Part shown: one piece after another, positions 7,650 through 15,379 of the stretch
Layout: each line of letters begins with the position of its first letter
Numbering within the stretch: the first letter of the stretch is position 1
Assembly: GCA_036403515.1 (NCBI GenBank)
Contig: DASWQV010000095.1
Span: 1-33,089 of the forward strand
Length of the DNA stretch: 33,089 bases
Reading direction: 5' to 3'
DNA from: VRUE01 sp036403515
GTDB taxonomy: Bacteria; Actinomycetota; Thermoleophilia; Solirubrobacterales; 70-9
Translations under genes and position numbers: made by a program
The notes under the pieces: model-generated
The model's database searches: none
The model's input: the letters and a program-made list of their open reading frames with translations, nothing else
What the model was told of the DNA's origin: nothing

Positions 7650-8607
7650 TGGCGTCGGAGACGGCCACGCGAACAGGGTGGGTCGGCTCGGTGAGCGCTA
7701 GGAACACGCTCTCGAGGGTCGGCTGGATCAGCTTCGCATCGCGAAGGCGCGCGACCGAGTCGCCAAAGGTCGACAGCGCCCGCGCCAGCGTCAGACCGGG
7801 CTCCCCCTCGGCGGGCAGTCGCAAGGTGCTCTCAGAGAGGCGCACGTGAGGCAGCGACGACGGCGACGGCGCCGGACCGTCGAAGGTCAGCTCGACCGCG
7901 GAATCGCCGTGCGCGGCAATTAGCCTCTCCAGCGGGTCGTAGGCCAGGACCCGTCCGTCGTGCAGGATCGCCACCGAGGCCCCCAATTGTTCTGCCTCGA
8001 CCAGATAGTGCGTGGAGTAGCAGATCGCCGAGCCAGCACAGGCGAGCTCGTGCACGAGCTCGAGAATACGGGAGCGGCTCCGAACGTCCACGCCGGCGGT
8101 CGGCTCATCGAACAGCAGCAGCGGCGGCGGGCGCATGATGACCAGCGCCAGGTGCAACCGGCGCTGCTCCCCCACCGACAGCGTCTGGGTCCGGCGATCG
8201 AGCAACTCGCCCAGTTCGAGAGCGTCCGCGAGTTCCTCGACCCGGGCCCCGATGGCCCGCCTCCCGAGCCCGACCAGTTCGCCGAAGAAGCGGAGGTTCT
8301 GGCGCACGGTGACGATCGGGCACACCCCGGTCTCCTGCCCTGCCAGGCCGAGCCGCGCCTGGGCAAGGCTCGGCCTGTCCTGCATCCCGATCCCGCCGAC
8401 TCGCACGGAGCCACGGTCGGGCCGGCGCAACCCTGCGGCGATCGAGATCAGCGTGGTCTTTCCGGCCCCGTTGCGACCAAGCAGCGCGACGACCTCGCCC
8501 CTGCGGATCGAGAGGTCAACGCCTGCGAGCGCCGTCACCTCGCCGTAGCTCTTGTGGATACCGCGCAGATTGAGGGCTGAATCCGCGCCATCGTCGGCTT
8601 CAAGCAT
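7630..8607 (-). CDS. ABC transporter ATP-binding protein (DrrA-like)
   Basis: A 325-residue nucleotide-binding subunit with Walker A GRNGAGKTT, Q-loop region LGLAGQETGV, signature LSVGEQRR, Walker B LLLFDEPTAGVD and the H-loop CYSTHYLVEAEQL. The C-terminal 100 residues resemble the extension of DrrA-type drug-export ATPases. ATG 8607 is preferred because the first strand (LNLRGIHKSYG) then begins about 12 residues in; a TTG at 8643 would add 12 residues and has no better ribosome site. It pairs with the permease downstream and follows the HprK-like kinase gene. Confidence 0.9.
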   Translation of the reverse strand: MLEADDGADSALNLRGIHKSYGEVTALAGVDLSIRRGEVVALLGRNGAGKTTLISIAAGLRRPDRGSVRVGGIGMQDRPSLAQARLGLAGQETGVCPIVTVRQNLRFFGELVGLGRRAIGARVEELADALELGELLDRRTQTLSVGEQRRLHLALVIMRPPPLLLFDEPTAGVDVRSRSRILELVHELACAGSAICYSTHYLVEAEQLGASVAILHDGRVLAYDPLERLIAAHGDSAVELTFDGPAPSPSSLPHVRLSESTLRLPAEGEPGLTLARALSTFGDSVARLRDAKLIQPTLESVFLALTEPTHPVRVAVSDANASAVL

Positions 8608-8670
8608 GGTGCGAGTATGTATGCGTCCTGACCGTGTGACCAAAATCGGGCGGTACGCCCTAGACGGACT

Positions 8671-9714
8671 TCACCCGGTGTCGACCAGGTCCTCGACGGC
8701 CACGTCGAGCTCCCCCTCGACCCTCACCATCTGCAGCCCGCTGAGGACCTCACGCGCCGCCGCCACGCTCGCGTAGACCCTGCTGTAGTCGGGTATCAGC
8801 AGCGACTGCCAGGCGAAGTAGGAGGTATCGCAGCTGCGGTCGATCAGTTGAAGCATCCGCGCCAACCGCTCACCGGGATCAGTGACGCGGAACGTCGTGG
8901 TTCGCCGGCCAGGCGAAATCCGCGGCAACACTACTGCGCCGATCGGTCGCTCCCTCACGTCGAACTTGGCGCCGATCAACTGCTCGAACTGGTCCGGATC
9001 GAGCAGCAACTTGAGCTCCGCTGGCTGGCCGTCGAGGTCAAGGTCGAGGCTTCGCTCGGCGAACGCGCTTAGCTGAGGCGACGTTCGCAGCGTCCCCACG
9101 CCAACGTAGGGCCAGTCGCGCCACGGCAGCGCCCATAGCCGCCCACCCTTGGACCAGCAGAAGAGCTTGTCGCCGGTGAAGTAAGAGGCCTCCTGGCCTG
9201 CTAGAAGCCGCAACAGCGTCGTCGTCTTCCCAGCCCCCTTGCTGCCCGCGATTGCGACGACCTCGTCGCCATAGACAACCGCCGAGGCGTGGAGGATGAT
9301 CGTACCGCAGGCCTCCTCATGCCGGGTCACAAGGTCGCGGATCAGGTCGATCACCTGAATGATCGCGTTGCCGGTCATGCCGACCTCGACCCGGTTCCGG
9401 ACCGAGCGCAGGTGTCGCGGCAACCGCACGGTCGCGTTCTCATTGGTATAGAGAACCGCCTCCTTCTCCCGTACCCGCGACGCGGAGAAGGTGAACTCGG
9501 GAACGCTGCTGCGCCTGATGTCCACCTCCTCGGTCCGCCGCGGATCAAGGCAGACGTCGCCGCGTGGAGCGACCGAGAGGACAAACTGAGGGTCGTTGTC
9601 CGGCGACTCCGAAAGCGAGTGCCGAAAGAAGCCGAGAACGGGCGCGAAGTCCGCCTGCGCCTCGGGCGAAACGTCGAACTGAACCGTGGTATGGAGGTAG
9701 TTCAGGTATTGCAC
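8671..9714 (-). CDS. HPr kinase/phosphorylase-related (HprK-like) protein
   Basis: A 347-residue protein whose central part resembles the C-terminal catalytic domain of HPr kinase: IILHASAVVYGDEVVAIAG leads into a Walker A GSKGAGKTT (157-165), followed by SYFTGDKLFCWSKGGRLWALPW. The N-terminal 130 residues do not look like the HprK regulatory domain. Such stand-alone HprK relatives occur in secondary-metabolite, capsule and RiPP clusters and phosphorylate small molecules or peptide hydroxyls; the substrate here is unknown. The start is GTG at 9714, overlapping the preceding carbamoyltransferase gene by 13 nt. Confidence 0.72.
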   Translation of the reverse strand: MQYLNYLHTTVQFDVSPEAQADFAPVLGFFRHSLSESPDNDPQFVLSVAPRGDVCLDPRRTEEVDIRRSSVPEFTFSASRVREKEAVLYTNENATVRLPRHLRSVRNRVEVGMTGNAIIQVIDLIRDLVTRHEEACGTIILHASAVVYGDEVVAIAGSKGAGKTTTLLRLLAGQEASYFTGDKLFCWSKGGRLWALPWRDWPYVGVGTLRTSPQLSAFAERSLDLDLDGQPAELKLLLDPDQFEQLIGAKFDVRERPIGAVVLPRISPGRRTTTFRVTDPGERLARMLQLIDRSCDTSYFAWQSLLIPDYSRVYASVAAAREVLSGLQMVRVEGELDVAVEDLVDTG

Positions 9715-10718
9715 GTGAGGACCATCAAGGCCTTGATCGTGTGCATCCGGTTCTCCGATTGGTCGAAGACACGACTGCTGGTGCCTTCGAAGACCTCGTC
9801 GGCAACCTCCTCAACGCCCGGGTGACTGCGCGCGAACTCGGTATCGAGGTTGTGGAACGCAGGAAGGCAGTGGAGGTAGATCGTGTCGGAACGACCGGTT
9901 AGGCCCATCATCTCCGGCGTCACCTTGAAGTCGCGAAGAAGCTCGATGCGTCTCTCCACAGCATCTATTTCCCCCATTGACACCCATACGTCCCCGTAGA
10001 CGGCGGCCGTTCCGTCGAGGGCCCGGGCGGGATCATCGGAAACAGTGATAGTTCCGCCGCGACCGTGGTCGTCCGCGCGTAGTTCGGAGATCAGGTCCGG
10101 GGAAGGCTGCAGCTCCGGCGGCGCGAGCACGCGCAGGTCGAGGCCCAGCTTGACGGCGGCAATCAGCAACGAGGTAACCTGATTGTTCCGGCCGTCGCCC
10201 ACGTAGGTGAGCGGCGCGCTCGACAGATCACCGAACTCCTCGCGCAGCGTAAGAAGGTCCGCCAGAATCTGAGTCGGGTGGTAGCTGTCACAAAGCCCGT
10301 TCCATACCGGCACACCTGCGAAATCAGCCAGAATCTTGATCGTCGCGTGGTCGAACCCACGGAAAGCGATGCCGTCGAACACCCGTCCCAGCACCCGCGC
10401 CACGTCGGCAACCGACTCTTTGTCGCCCAGGCGCAGGTCCTCGGCCGGAAAGATCTCCAAATTGCCGCCTTCCTCTGCCGCCGCGACGACGAACGATACG
10501 CGCGTGCGAGTGGAGGGCTTGAGGAAGATCAGCGCGAAGTTCTTGTTCGTCAGTCGCCGTTCGTACACGGCCTGGCGACGTAGCTCCTTCAGTTCCGCAG
10601 CTGCATCGAGCAGCAGCTCTATCTCCTCCGGCGTGTACCTCCGCATACTTAGGAGGCTCCTTCCCTCCAGTGCCGTACTGGTGATCGCACGAGTGTCAGA
10701 TTGAGCATCTAGTTCCAT
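9702..10718 (-). CDS. Ornithine carbamoyltransferase homologue (possible resistant target)
   Basis: The 338-residue protein has all the landmarks of ornithine carbamoyltransferase: carbamoyl-phosphate loop STRTR (69-73), HPTQ (147-150), the ornithine-specific DVWVSMGE (243-250), HCLPAFH (283-289) and a C-terminal ENRMHTIKAL. Two positions beside the first loop differ from ordinary anabolic enzymes: the FEKxS glutamate is Leu66 (FLKPS) and the glutamate after RCSF or RCAF is Val77 (VSFV). As I recall, the phaseolotoxin-insensitive ArgK carries the same FLKPS...SFVV pattern. The gene is embedded in a biosynthetic operon rather than with arginine genes, so it may be a self-resistance copy or may carbamoylate a pathway intermediate. 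It overlaps the sulfotransferase gene by 10 nt. Confidence 0.88.
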   Translation of the reverse strand: MELDAQSDTRAITSTALEGRSLLSMRRYTPEEIELLLDAAAELKELRRQAVYERRLTNKNFALIFLKPSTRTRVSFVVAAAEEGGNLEIFPAEDLRLGDKESVADVARVLGRVFDGIAFRGFDHATIKILADFAGVPVWNGLCDSYHPTQILADLLTLREEFGDLSSAPLTYVGDGRNNQVTSLLIAAVKLGLDLRVLAPPELQPSPDLISELRADDHGRGGTITVSDDPARALDGTAAVYGDVWVSMGEIDAVERRIELLRDFKVTPEMMGLTGRSDTIYLHCLPAFHNLDTEFARSHPGVEEVADEVFEGTSSRVFDQSENRMHTIKALMVLTCNT

Positions 10719-12052
10719 TCAACGGCCTCCTTTGGTGTGTAGCCCAAGCGCACCGCCATCGCAGCCACGCGATCGTCGGCCAACAGAGAGATCAGGCCAG
10801 GACGTGTCCTGAGCCAGCGGGCGGGAGCGGGCGCCTCAGTTGCGTTAATTATCGCAGGATTGCGGGCTCTGGTTATGTAATAGGAACTGCATGTGAGTCC
10901 CAGCCCGTCCGCCAAGCGTACGAGCAGGTCTCGCCGCATCCGGCCGTTGGCGAGAAAGTCCTCGAAGCGGGCGCGAGTCACCTCCGGCTCGGAGCCGAGA
11001 TGGGTGAGGATGCGCGAGTGCGGATAATGCCACTGTTCTAGACAAACGTCTGAGAGTGGGCGGTTCAGGTACTCCCGCCAGCCTGGGAACACGTCGAAGC
11101 ACCACAGGTGCTCTGCGGCGCGGGCGCGACCGACCTGCTGGTTTCCCAGCGCGGTCAGGTCGTGCTGCCAGAATCCGCGGTGGGCCCACCCGTCGAGCAG
11201 CCCGTTCACCGCGGCCAGTGGGTTGCGCGCCAGGTGCAGCCAGCGGACCTGCCAACCCGCGAAGAGATTTCGCAGGGTCGGCAAGCGGTAGGCATCACTG
11301 GACGCCTTGATCACGAGCGTACTGCGGGCGGCGACGCTGGGACGGTGTCTCGGGCCAAAGGCGATGAAGGGAGGAATCTCCAAGATGGTCCCGCCGGGGG
11401 GTTGGCGGGACTCGGGGAAGTCCCAGAAGACCTCACGCTGCAGACGCTCATCCAGCGCGTAGAGATGCGGATCCAGCGAAACCCCCGCGTCGAGCAGCGT
11501 CCGGAGAGCCGCCGCGGTCACGTTCTGCCCGCTCAGCGGGGTACCGCGTCGCTGCAAAGTGGCCGTGACCCTCTCGACGAGCTCAGCCAGCCATTCCGGG
11601 TCGACGCCGAGGTCCGGCCATTGGAGTTGGAATCGCAGCGCCCAGTTCCAGGCGAAGAGGGAGCGCTGCTCCGTGGTCGGCTCGAGGTTCGGCTCGCCCC
11701 AGCACTCAAGAGCGACTTGGTCGAGCAGAGCTTGCCGCACGGGGGGAGCGATGGGCACGTCCTCGACGCACTCCCGGTCAAGAGTTGCGTCCGGGAAGTT
11801 CCATCCCCGTAGCGTGAAAAGGCACCGATGCTCACCGAGCGGCGCCACCGCGTCCTCGGCGCCGCGGAGAACATGGTGGATAACGCTGGTGCCGCCGCGC
11901 GGGCTTCCCACCACGATCGCCACGCGCCGCAGCTCCCGCGCCCGCTGCCGCCACCGGTGCTCGGCCGGAAAGCGGTCGCAGAGATGCGACTGCAGGCGCT
12001 CTCGCTCGGCGCACAGGAGTGCCAGCCGCTCGGCCCGGCGCGAATGCTTCAT
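10709..12052 (-). CDS. Sulfotransferase family protein
   Basis: With the ATG at 12050-12052, which overlaps the stop of the reductase gene as ATGA, the protein has 447 residues; the longer open frame upstream lies inside that gene and is rejected. The 5'-phosphosulfate-binding loop is VAIVVGSPRGGTSVIHHVL (GSPRGGTS at residues 49-56). A later RWLHLARNPLAAVNGLL resembles the 3'-phosphate-binding region (R-N-P) of PAPS-dependent sulfotransferases. It should transfer a sulfo group from PAPS to a hydroxyl or nitrogen of an intermediate. It is larger than minimal bacterial sulfotransferases (about 300 residues), with most of the extra length in the middle. It sits between the carbamoyltransferase and the reductase genes. 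Confidence 0.83.
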   Translation of the reverse strand: MKHSRRAERLALLCAERERLQSHLCDRFPAEHRWRQRARELRRVAIVVGSPRGGTSVIHHVLRGAEDAVAPLGEHRCLFTLRGWNFPDATLDRECVEDVPIAPPVRQALLDQVALECWGEPNLEPTTEQRSLFAWNWALRFQLQWPDLGVDPEWLAELVERVTATLQRRGTPLSGQNVTAAALRTLLDAGVSLDPHLYALDERLQREVFWDFPESRQPPGGTILEIPPFIAFGPRHRPSVAARSTLVIKASSDAYRLPTLRNLFAGWQVRWLHLARNPLAAVNGLLDGWAHRGFWQHDLTALGNQQVGRARAAEHLWCFDVFPGWREYLNRPLSDVCLEQWHYPHSRILTHLGSEPEVTRARFEDFLANGRMRRDLLVRLADGLGLTCSSYYITRARNPAIINATEAPAPARWLRTRPGLISLLADDRVAAMAVRLGYTPKEAVEWN

Positions 12053-13143
12053 GGCGCCGCTGGCATGCTCTGCGGGTACCGCCGGGGCCGGCGAGTGCGA
12101 TGGCGCTCGCAGTGCCACCAGTAACTCACCACCTGCTCCAGGTACGAGGAGGGGCACGGAGCAGGCTCGTGGACGTTGCGGGGAGCGCGAGACGCCGAAT
12201 CCTTCAGATAAGGAGTGTAGATCCCCAATAGGCGCTCGAACCGCTCCAGCTGATGCCGATCGATGCCATGAACATCCCAGGCCTCCAGCGATCGCCGGAT
12301 GAACCCCCACTGGCGGAAGCTCAGCACCGGCGTCTCGGCCATCGGCGCGAGACCGGCGGTCTCCCGCTTCGCGTTGAGAACCTCGACGGCCACCGCGACA
12401 AGCCGGGAGAGCGTCAGCGATGCGCTACCCGTCGCCGCGACGACGTCCTCCGTCGGCTCGCCCGACAGCGTCGCCCGCAGGAGGGCGACCAGCTCGGAGG
12501 CGACCCAGTCCACCGGGACGATGTCGATCCGAGCAGTACGCGATCCGACGAGGAAGGGCACCTCCTCGGCAACGAGCTTGAGCAGCGGGTAGACGCCATG
12601 AAACCCGTCCACCTGACCGTCGACGCGGGATCCGACGACGAGACTAGTCGCGAACATCGTCGGCTCGAGGTCTGCGAACTCCTCGCGAAGCAGATTCTCG
12701 GCGGCCATCTTCGTCGCCTCGTAGGTGTTGCGATGCCTGGACCCACTGTAGCCCGCGTAAGCGGAGGAAACGTAGATCATCCGCGCCGTGTCCGACGTGC
12801 GGCGAGCGCATGTGGCCACCGCGCGCGTGGCGTCCACGTTGGGGCCCCACATCTCGGTGAGAGAGCGGTTCCACGCCACGCTCGCGGCGGCGTGGACCAC
12901 AACGGTGCCGCTGGAACCTCCGACCTCGGCGGCGAGGTCCTCGGCCGCGGACGCAGCGGTGAGATCGCAGACGACGGGCCTGACACGATTGGCGAGCGCT
13001 CCAAGCCTGGTCGCGAACGCCGACAACGACACCGGCGAGCTGAAGACCCCGACCACCTCCGTATCGGTGGGCCAGTTCAGCGCTAGCCGTCGCACCAATG
13101 CCGAGCCGACCACACCATTGGTGCCGGTCAGCAGCAACCTCAC
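12049..13143 (-). CDS. Extended SDR, thioester-reductase-like (NAD_binding_4 type)
   Basis: A 364-residue NAD(P)-binding Rossmann protein. TGTNGVVG (6-13) is the nucleotide loop, VHAAASVAWN an SDR hallmark, SS at 126-127 and Tyr141-xxx-Lys145 (YEATK) the catalytic set, then the RIDIVPVDWVA segment common to terminal thioester reductases of NRPS/carboxylic acid reductases. I infer it reduces a carrier-protein thioester to an aldehyde, but a nucleotide-sugar epimerase-like activity is not excluded. It overlaps the SRPBCC gene upstream and the sulfotransferase gene downstream by 4 nt each. A class III aminotransferase two genes upstream could convert the aldehyde to an amine. Confidence 0.82.
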   Translation of the reverse strand: MRLLLTGTNGVVGSALVRRLALNWPTDTEVVGVFSSPVSLSAFATRLGALANRVRPVVCDLTAASAAEDLAAEVGGSSGTVVVHAAASVAWNRSLTEMWGPNVDATRAVATCARRTSDTARMIYVSSAYAGYSGSRHRNTYEATKMAAENLLREEFADLEPTMFATSLVVGSRVDGQVDGFHGVYPLLKLVAEEVPFLVGSRTARIDIVPVDWVASELVALLRATLSGEPTEDVVAATGSASLTLSRLVAVAVEVLNAKRETAGLAPMAETPVLSFRQWGFIRRSLEAWDVHGIDRHQLERFERLLGIYTPYLKDSASRAPRNVHEPAPCPSSYLEQVVSYWWHCERHRTRRPRRYPQSMPAAP

Positions 13144-13589
13144 TGCTGACCGCTCCGCGCCGTCGTCAGCTCGCTAATCGTGGCGAGCATAGCGTGAGAA
13201 TTCGACCGAATCGCCCGAATCCCCAGCGGGTCCATGACCGCGGACAGCGACGGAACGCCAAGGTCAAACTCCACTGTGAGTTTCACCCGCACGCCATCGG
13301 TCACCTGTTCGAGCTCCCAGGCTCCACGCCACACCTCGAGATCGCCATCCAGTTGCTCGAAGTCGATCCGGGTGTTCGGATGGAACAAGTCGGTCTCGGT
13401 CCAGGTAAGCTCGCTGCCGTTAAGCAGCACGCGCCAGTTGGTGACCCCTCTGTCGTCCGCACGCTCGAGCCAATCCACGTCAATCACGTCCGCCATCGTT
13501 TCGGGGTACCGCTCGAAGGCGCTGACCACCTCCCATACCTCGTCGAGCGTCGCGTTCGGTATGTTGACTTCAGTCTCTACCACCGGCAC
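13140..13589 (-). CDS. SRPBCC (START-like) small-molecule-binding protein
   Basis: A 149-residue protein with the pattern of the SRPBCC/polyketide-cyclase-like fold: an N-terminal strand METEVNIP-type segment, the helix ATLDEVWEVVSAFERYPETM, alternating beta strands with WLERADDRG, WRVLLNGSELTWTE and FEQLDGDLEVWRGAWELE, and a long C-terminal helix. The fold binds hydrophobic or aromatic ligands and in clusters can act as a cyclase or dehydratase; no specific residue set allows a sharper call. Its GTG start at 13589 has a strong AAAGGAGG seven nt upstream, the best ribosome site in the operon, at one of the few true gaps (12 nt after the aminotransferase gene). Confidence 0.78.
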   Translation of the reverse strand: MPVVETEVNIPNATLDEVWEVVSAFERYPETMADVIDVDWLERADDRGVTNWRVLLNGSELTWTETDLFHPNTRIDFEQLDGDLEVWRGAWELEQVTDGVRVKLTVEFDLGVPSLSAVMDPLGIRAIRSNSHAMLATISELTTARSGQQ

Positions 13590-13601
13590 GACGGGCCTCC
13601 T

Positions 13602-14846
13602 TTAGACGGACTTCGCGCCGCGTTCGCGCTGGGCATTGCGGGACGCAGCGTCCGCTGCATCTGCCAGCCGTTCGATTCCGCTCCACAAGGTGGGAGTGTC
13701 AACCACGGCTGGCGGGTAGACCCTAATTACGGAGAGTTCGTTGATGCAAAAGGTGACCAGTAGCTGGCGCTTCAGCGCCTCCATCACGAGGTCACCAGCA
13801 AAGGCGGGCGTCTTGCACCGCACGCCGATCATCAGCCCCTCGCCCCGCACCTCGACGATCTCATCTCGCTCGGCGAGCGCCTGGGTGAGGCCGGTCCGCG
13901 CTTCCTCGCCGAGCTCCAGCACCTCAACGAGGAAACGCTCCCGGCTGATCACCTCCAACACCGCGTCGCCAACCCGGCCCGCCAGCGCACCCCCCGCGAA
14001 GGTGGAGGCCATGAGGAGTGGGTCGGTCTCACGCGAGCCGATGCGGTCGCTGGAGTAGATCGTGGCGGCGAGCGGGAGTAGACCTCCTCCGAGCGTCTTG
14101 CCAGTGAGCAGGATGTCCGGTTCGCAGTCGGCTGCGGAGCGCCACAGCTTGCCACAGCGCCCAAGCCCGGTCTGGATCTCGTCGAGCACAAGCAACGTCC
14201 CAGTTTTCTTGCAGAGCTGGTGAAGTGCGGCGAGGAATTCTCCCGGCAGCGGTCGGATCCCACCCTCTCCCTGCACCGGCTCGGCGAATAGGGCGGCTAC
14301 CCTTCGGCTCATGAGAACGCGTTCAGCGCCCTCGACGTCGCCGCTCTCGAGGCGGTGCACGGCGTATGCTGGCGCCGTGCGGAGCCCGGTGACCACCGGC
14401 TCCGATAGTGCGAGCGCGCCAGCCGTTCTGCCGTGATACGCGCCGCGGAGCGAGGCCAGCTCCGAACGCCCGGTGGCGAGCATCGCAATACGCACGGCGG
14501 CGTCCACGCACTCTCCCCCGCTGTTGGCGAACAGCACCCTGTCGACTGACGGTGGGGTGTGGCGAAGCAGGCTCTCGGCGCAGGTGGCCGCCGCGTCGTT
14601 GCCGAGAATCTTCGTCGAGAGCGCCATGTGCCCGAGTTGATGACGCGCTGCGGTAACAATCGCCGGATGGCGATGTCCCAACAGGTGGACCCCAAAGGAA
14701 CCGAAGTCCAGCCACTGTCGTCCCGCGGCGTCGGTGACCCAAGCGCCCTTGGCCTCGATCTCCGCAGCGTCCAAACCCGAGAGGCGCAACAGCATCGCCG
14801 GGGAGCCGCCGAAGGCTCTGGCGTACCGATTGAGGAAGGCGGTCAT
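13602..14846 (-). CDS. Class III PLP-dependent aminotransferase
   Basis: From the ATG at 14844-14846, which shares one base with the preceding stop (TGATG), the protein has 414 residues. It shows the acetylornithine/ornithine/omega-aminotransferase pattern: FANSGGECVDAAVRIA, GAYHGRTAGALAL, AEPVQGEGG, the cofactor aspartate in LVLDEIQTGLGR (about Asp222) and the Schiff-base lysine in LLTGKTLGGG (about Lys250). It should move an amino group to or from a terminal aldehyde or ketone. With the carbamoyltransferase in the same operon, an ornithine-related substrate is attractive; coupling to the reductase for reductive amination is the alternative. Upstream extension into the neighbouring frame is not supported. 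Confidence 0.9.
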   Translation of the reverse strand: MTAFLNRYARAFGGSPAMLLRLSGLDAAEIEAKGAWVTDAAGRQWLDFGSFGVHLLGHRHPAIVTAARHQLGHMALSTKILGNDAAATCAESLLRHTPPSVDRVLFANSGGECVDAAVRIAMLATGRSELASLRGAYHGRTAGALALSEPVVTGLRTAPAYAVHRLESGDVEGAERVLMSRRVAALFAEPVQGEGGIRPLPGEFLAALHQLCKKTGTLLVLDEIQTGLGRCGKLWRSAADCEPDILLTGKTLGGGLLPLAATIYSSDRIGSRETDPLLMASTFAGGALAGRVGDAVLEVISRERFLVEVLELGEEARTGLTQALAERDEIVEVRGEGLMIGVRCKTPAFAGDLVMEALKRQLLVTFCINELSVIRVYPPAVVDTPTLWSGIERLADAADAASRNAQRERGAKSV

Positions 14847-15379
14847 CACGCGTCTTCCATAAAGCCGCGGAGATAGGCGATGTCGATCCCGAGCTCCGCC
14901 CCGAGCTTCGACCAGGTTTGCATTGCGCGCAGGATTTCGCCCTGCCCGGAGGGAACGAGCGGGTCCGGCAGCTCGCCGGGAAAGTCGTCGAAAAGGGACT
15001 GGAAGAGCGTGCGAATTCCTTCGTCTGTCCCGTGCTCGTCGAGCAGGCTGTCTCGCAGGTCGACGCACTCGATCAGCTGGGCGCCCTCGAGGCGGATGAC
15101 CTCATCGAGCCCGTACTCAACGGCCATTGCGAGCAGATGGTCCTCACCGGGTGGATGGGAGCCGCTGAGCCGAGCATCAAGGTCGGCGAGGAGCTCCAGC
15201 AGGCGCAGCTTCACCACTGCCCTCATCTGCGGCTGGTCCACCCCTCCTTCAATGTCCTCCAAGTAAGCGCGTCCCTCGACGGCGAGCAGCCAGGCGACGG
15301 TCGTCCAGGCCTCGACCACAGCCGCGCCATCCCGGGATCTTCCCCCCCAAGTGCGCGGATAGGGGCGCGGCAGCTTCAC
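14846..15379 (-). CDS. Conserved-looking protein of unknown function
   Basis: A 177-residue acidic protein that I do not recognise. It begins with GTG at 15379, overlapping the nucleotidyltransferase-like gene stop as GTGA, and abuts the aminotransferase gene. Predicted to be almost entirely alpha-helical and soluble, without signal peptide, cysteine motif or P-loop. Conserved-looking segments include AAVVEAWTTVAWLLAVEGRAY and AMQTWSKLGAELGIDIAYLRGF. Given that the gene before it is nucleotidyltransferase-like, a helical partner subunit (as in two-gene MNT/HEPN-type or kanamycin-nucleotidyltransferase-like pairs) is one possibility, but nothing in the sequence proves this. Confidence 0.7.
   Translation of the reverse strand: MKLPRPYPRTWGGRSRDGAAVVEAWTTVAWLLAVEGRAYLEDIEGGVDQPQMRAVVKLRLLELLADLDARLSGSHPPGEDHLLAMAVEYGLDEVIRLEGAQLIECVDLRDSLLDEHGTDEGIRTLFQSLFDDFPGELPDPLVPSGQGEILRAMQTWSKLGAELGIDIAYLRGFMEDA

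Noticed and set aside
12053..12310. An extra 86 residues at the N-terminus of the sulfotransferase
   Set aside because: They come from the overlapping reductase gene and are low-complexity; the PAPS loop is correctly placed from the ATG at 12052.
14847..15068. A 74-residue Arg-rich N-terminal extension of the aminotransferase
   Set aside because: It lies in another frame of the unknown protein gene and looks like typical shadow translation; the ATG at 14846 fits family length.
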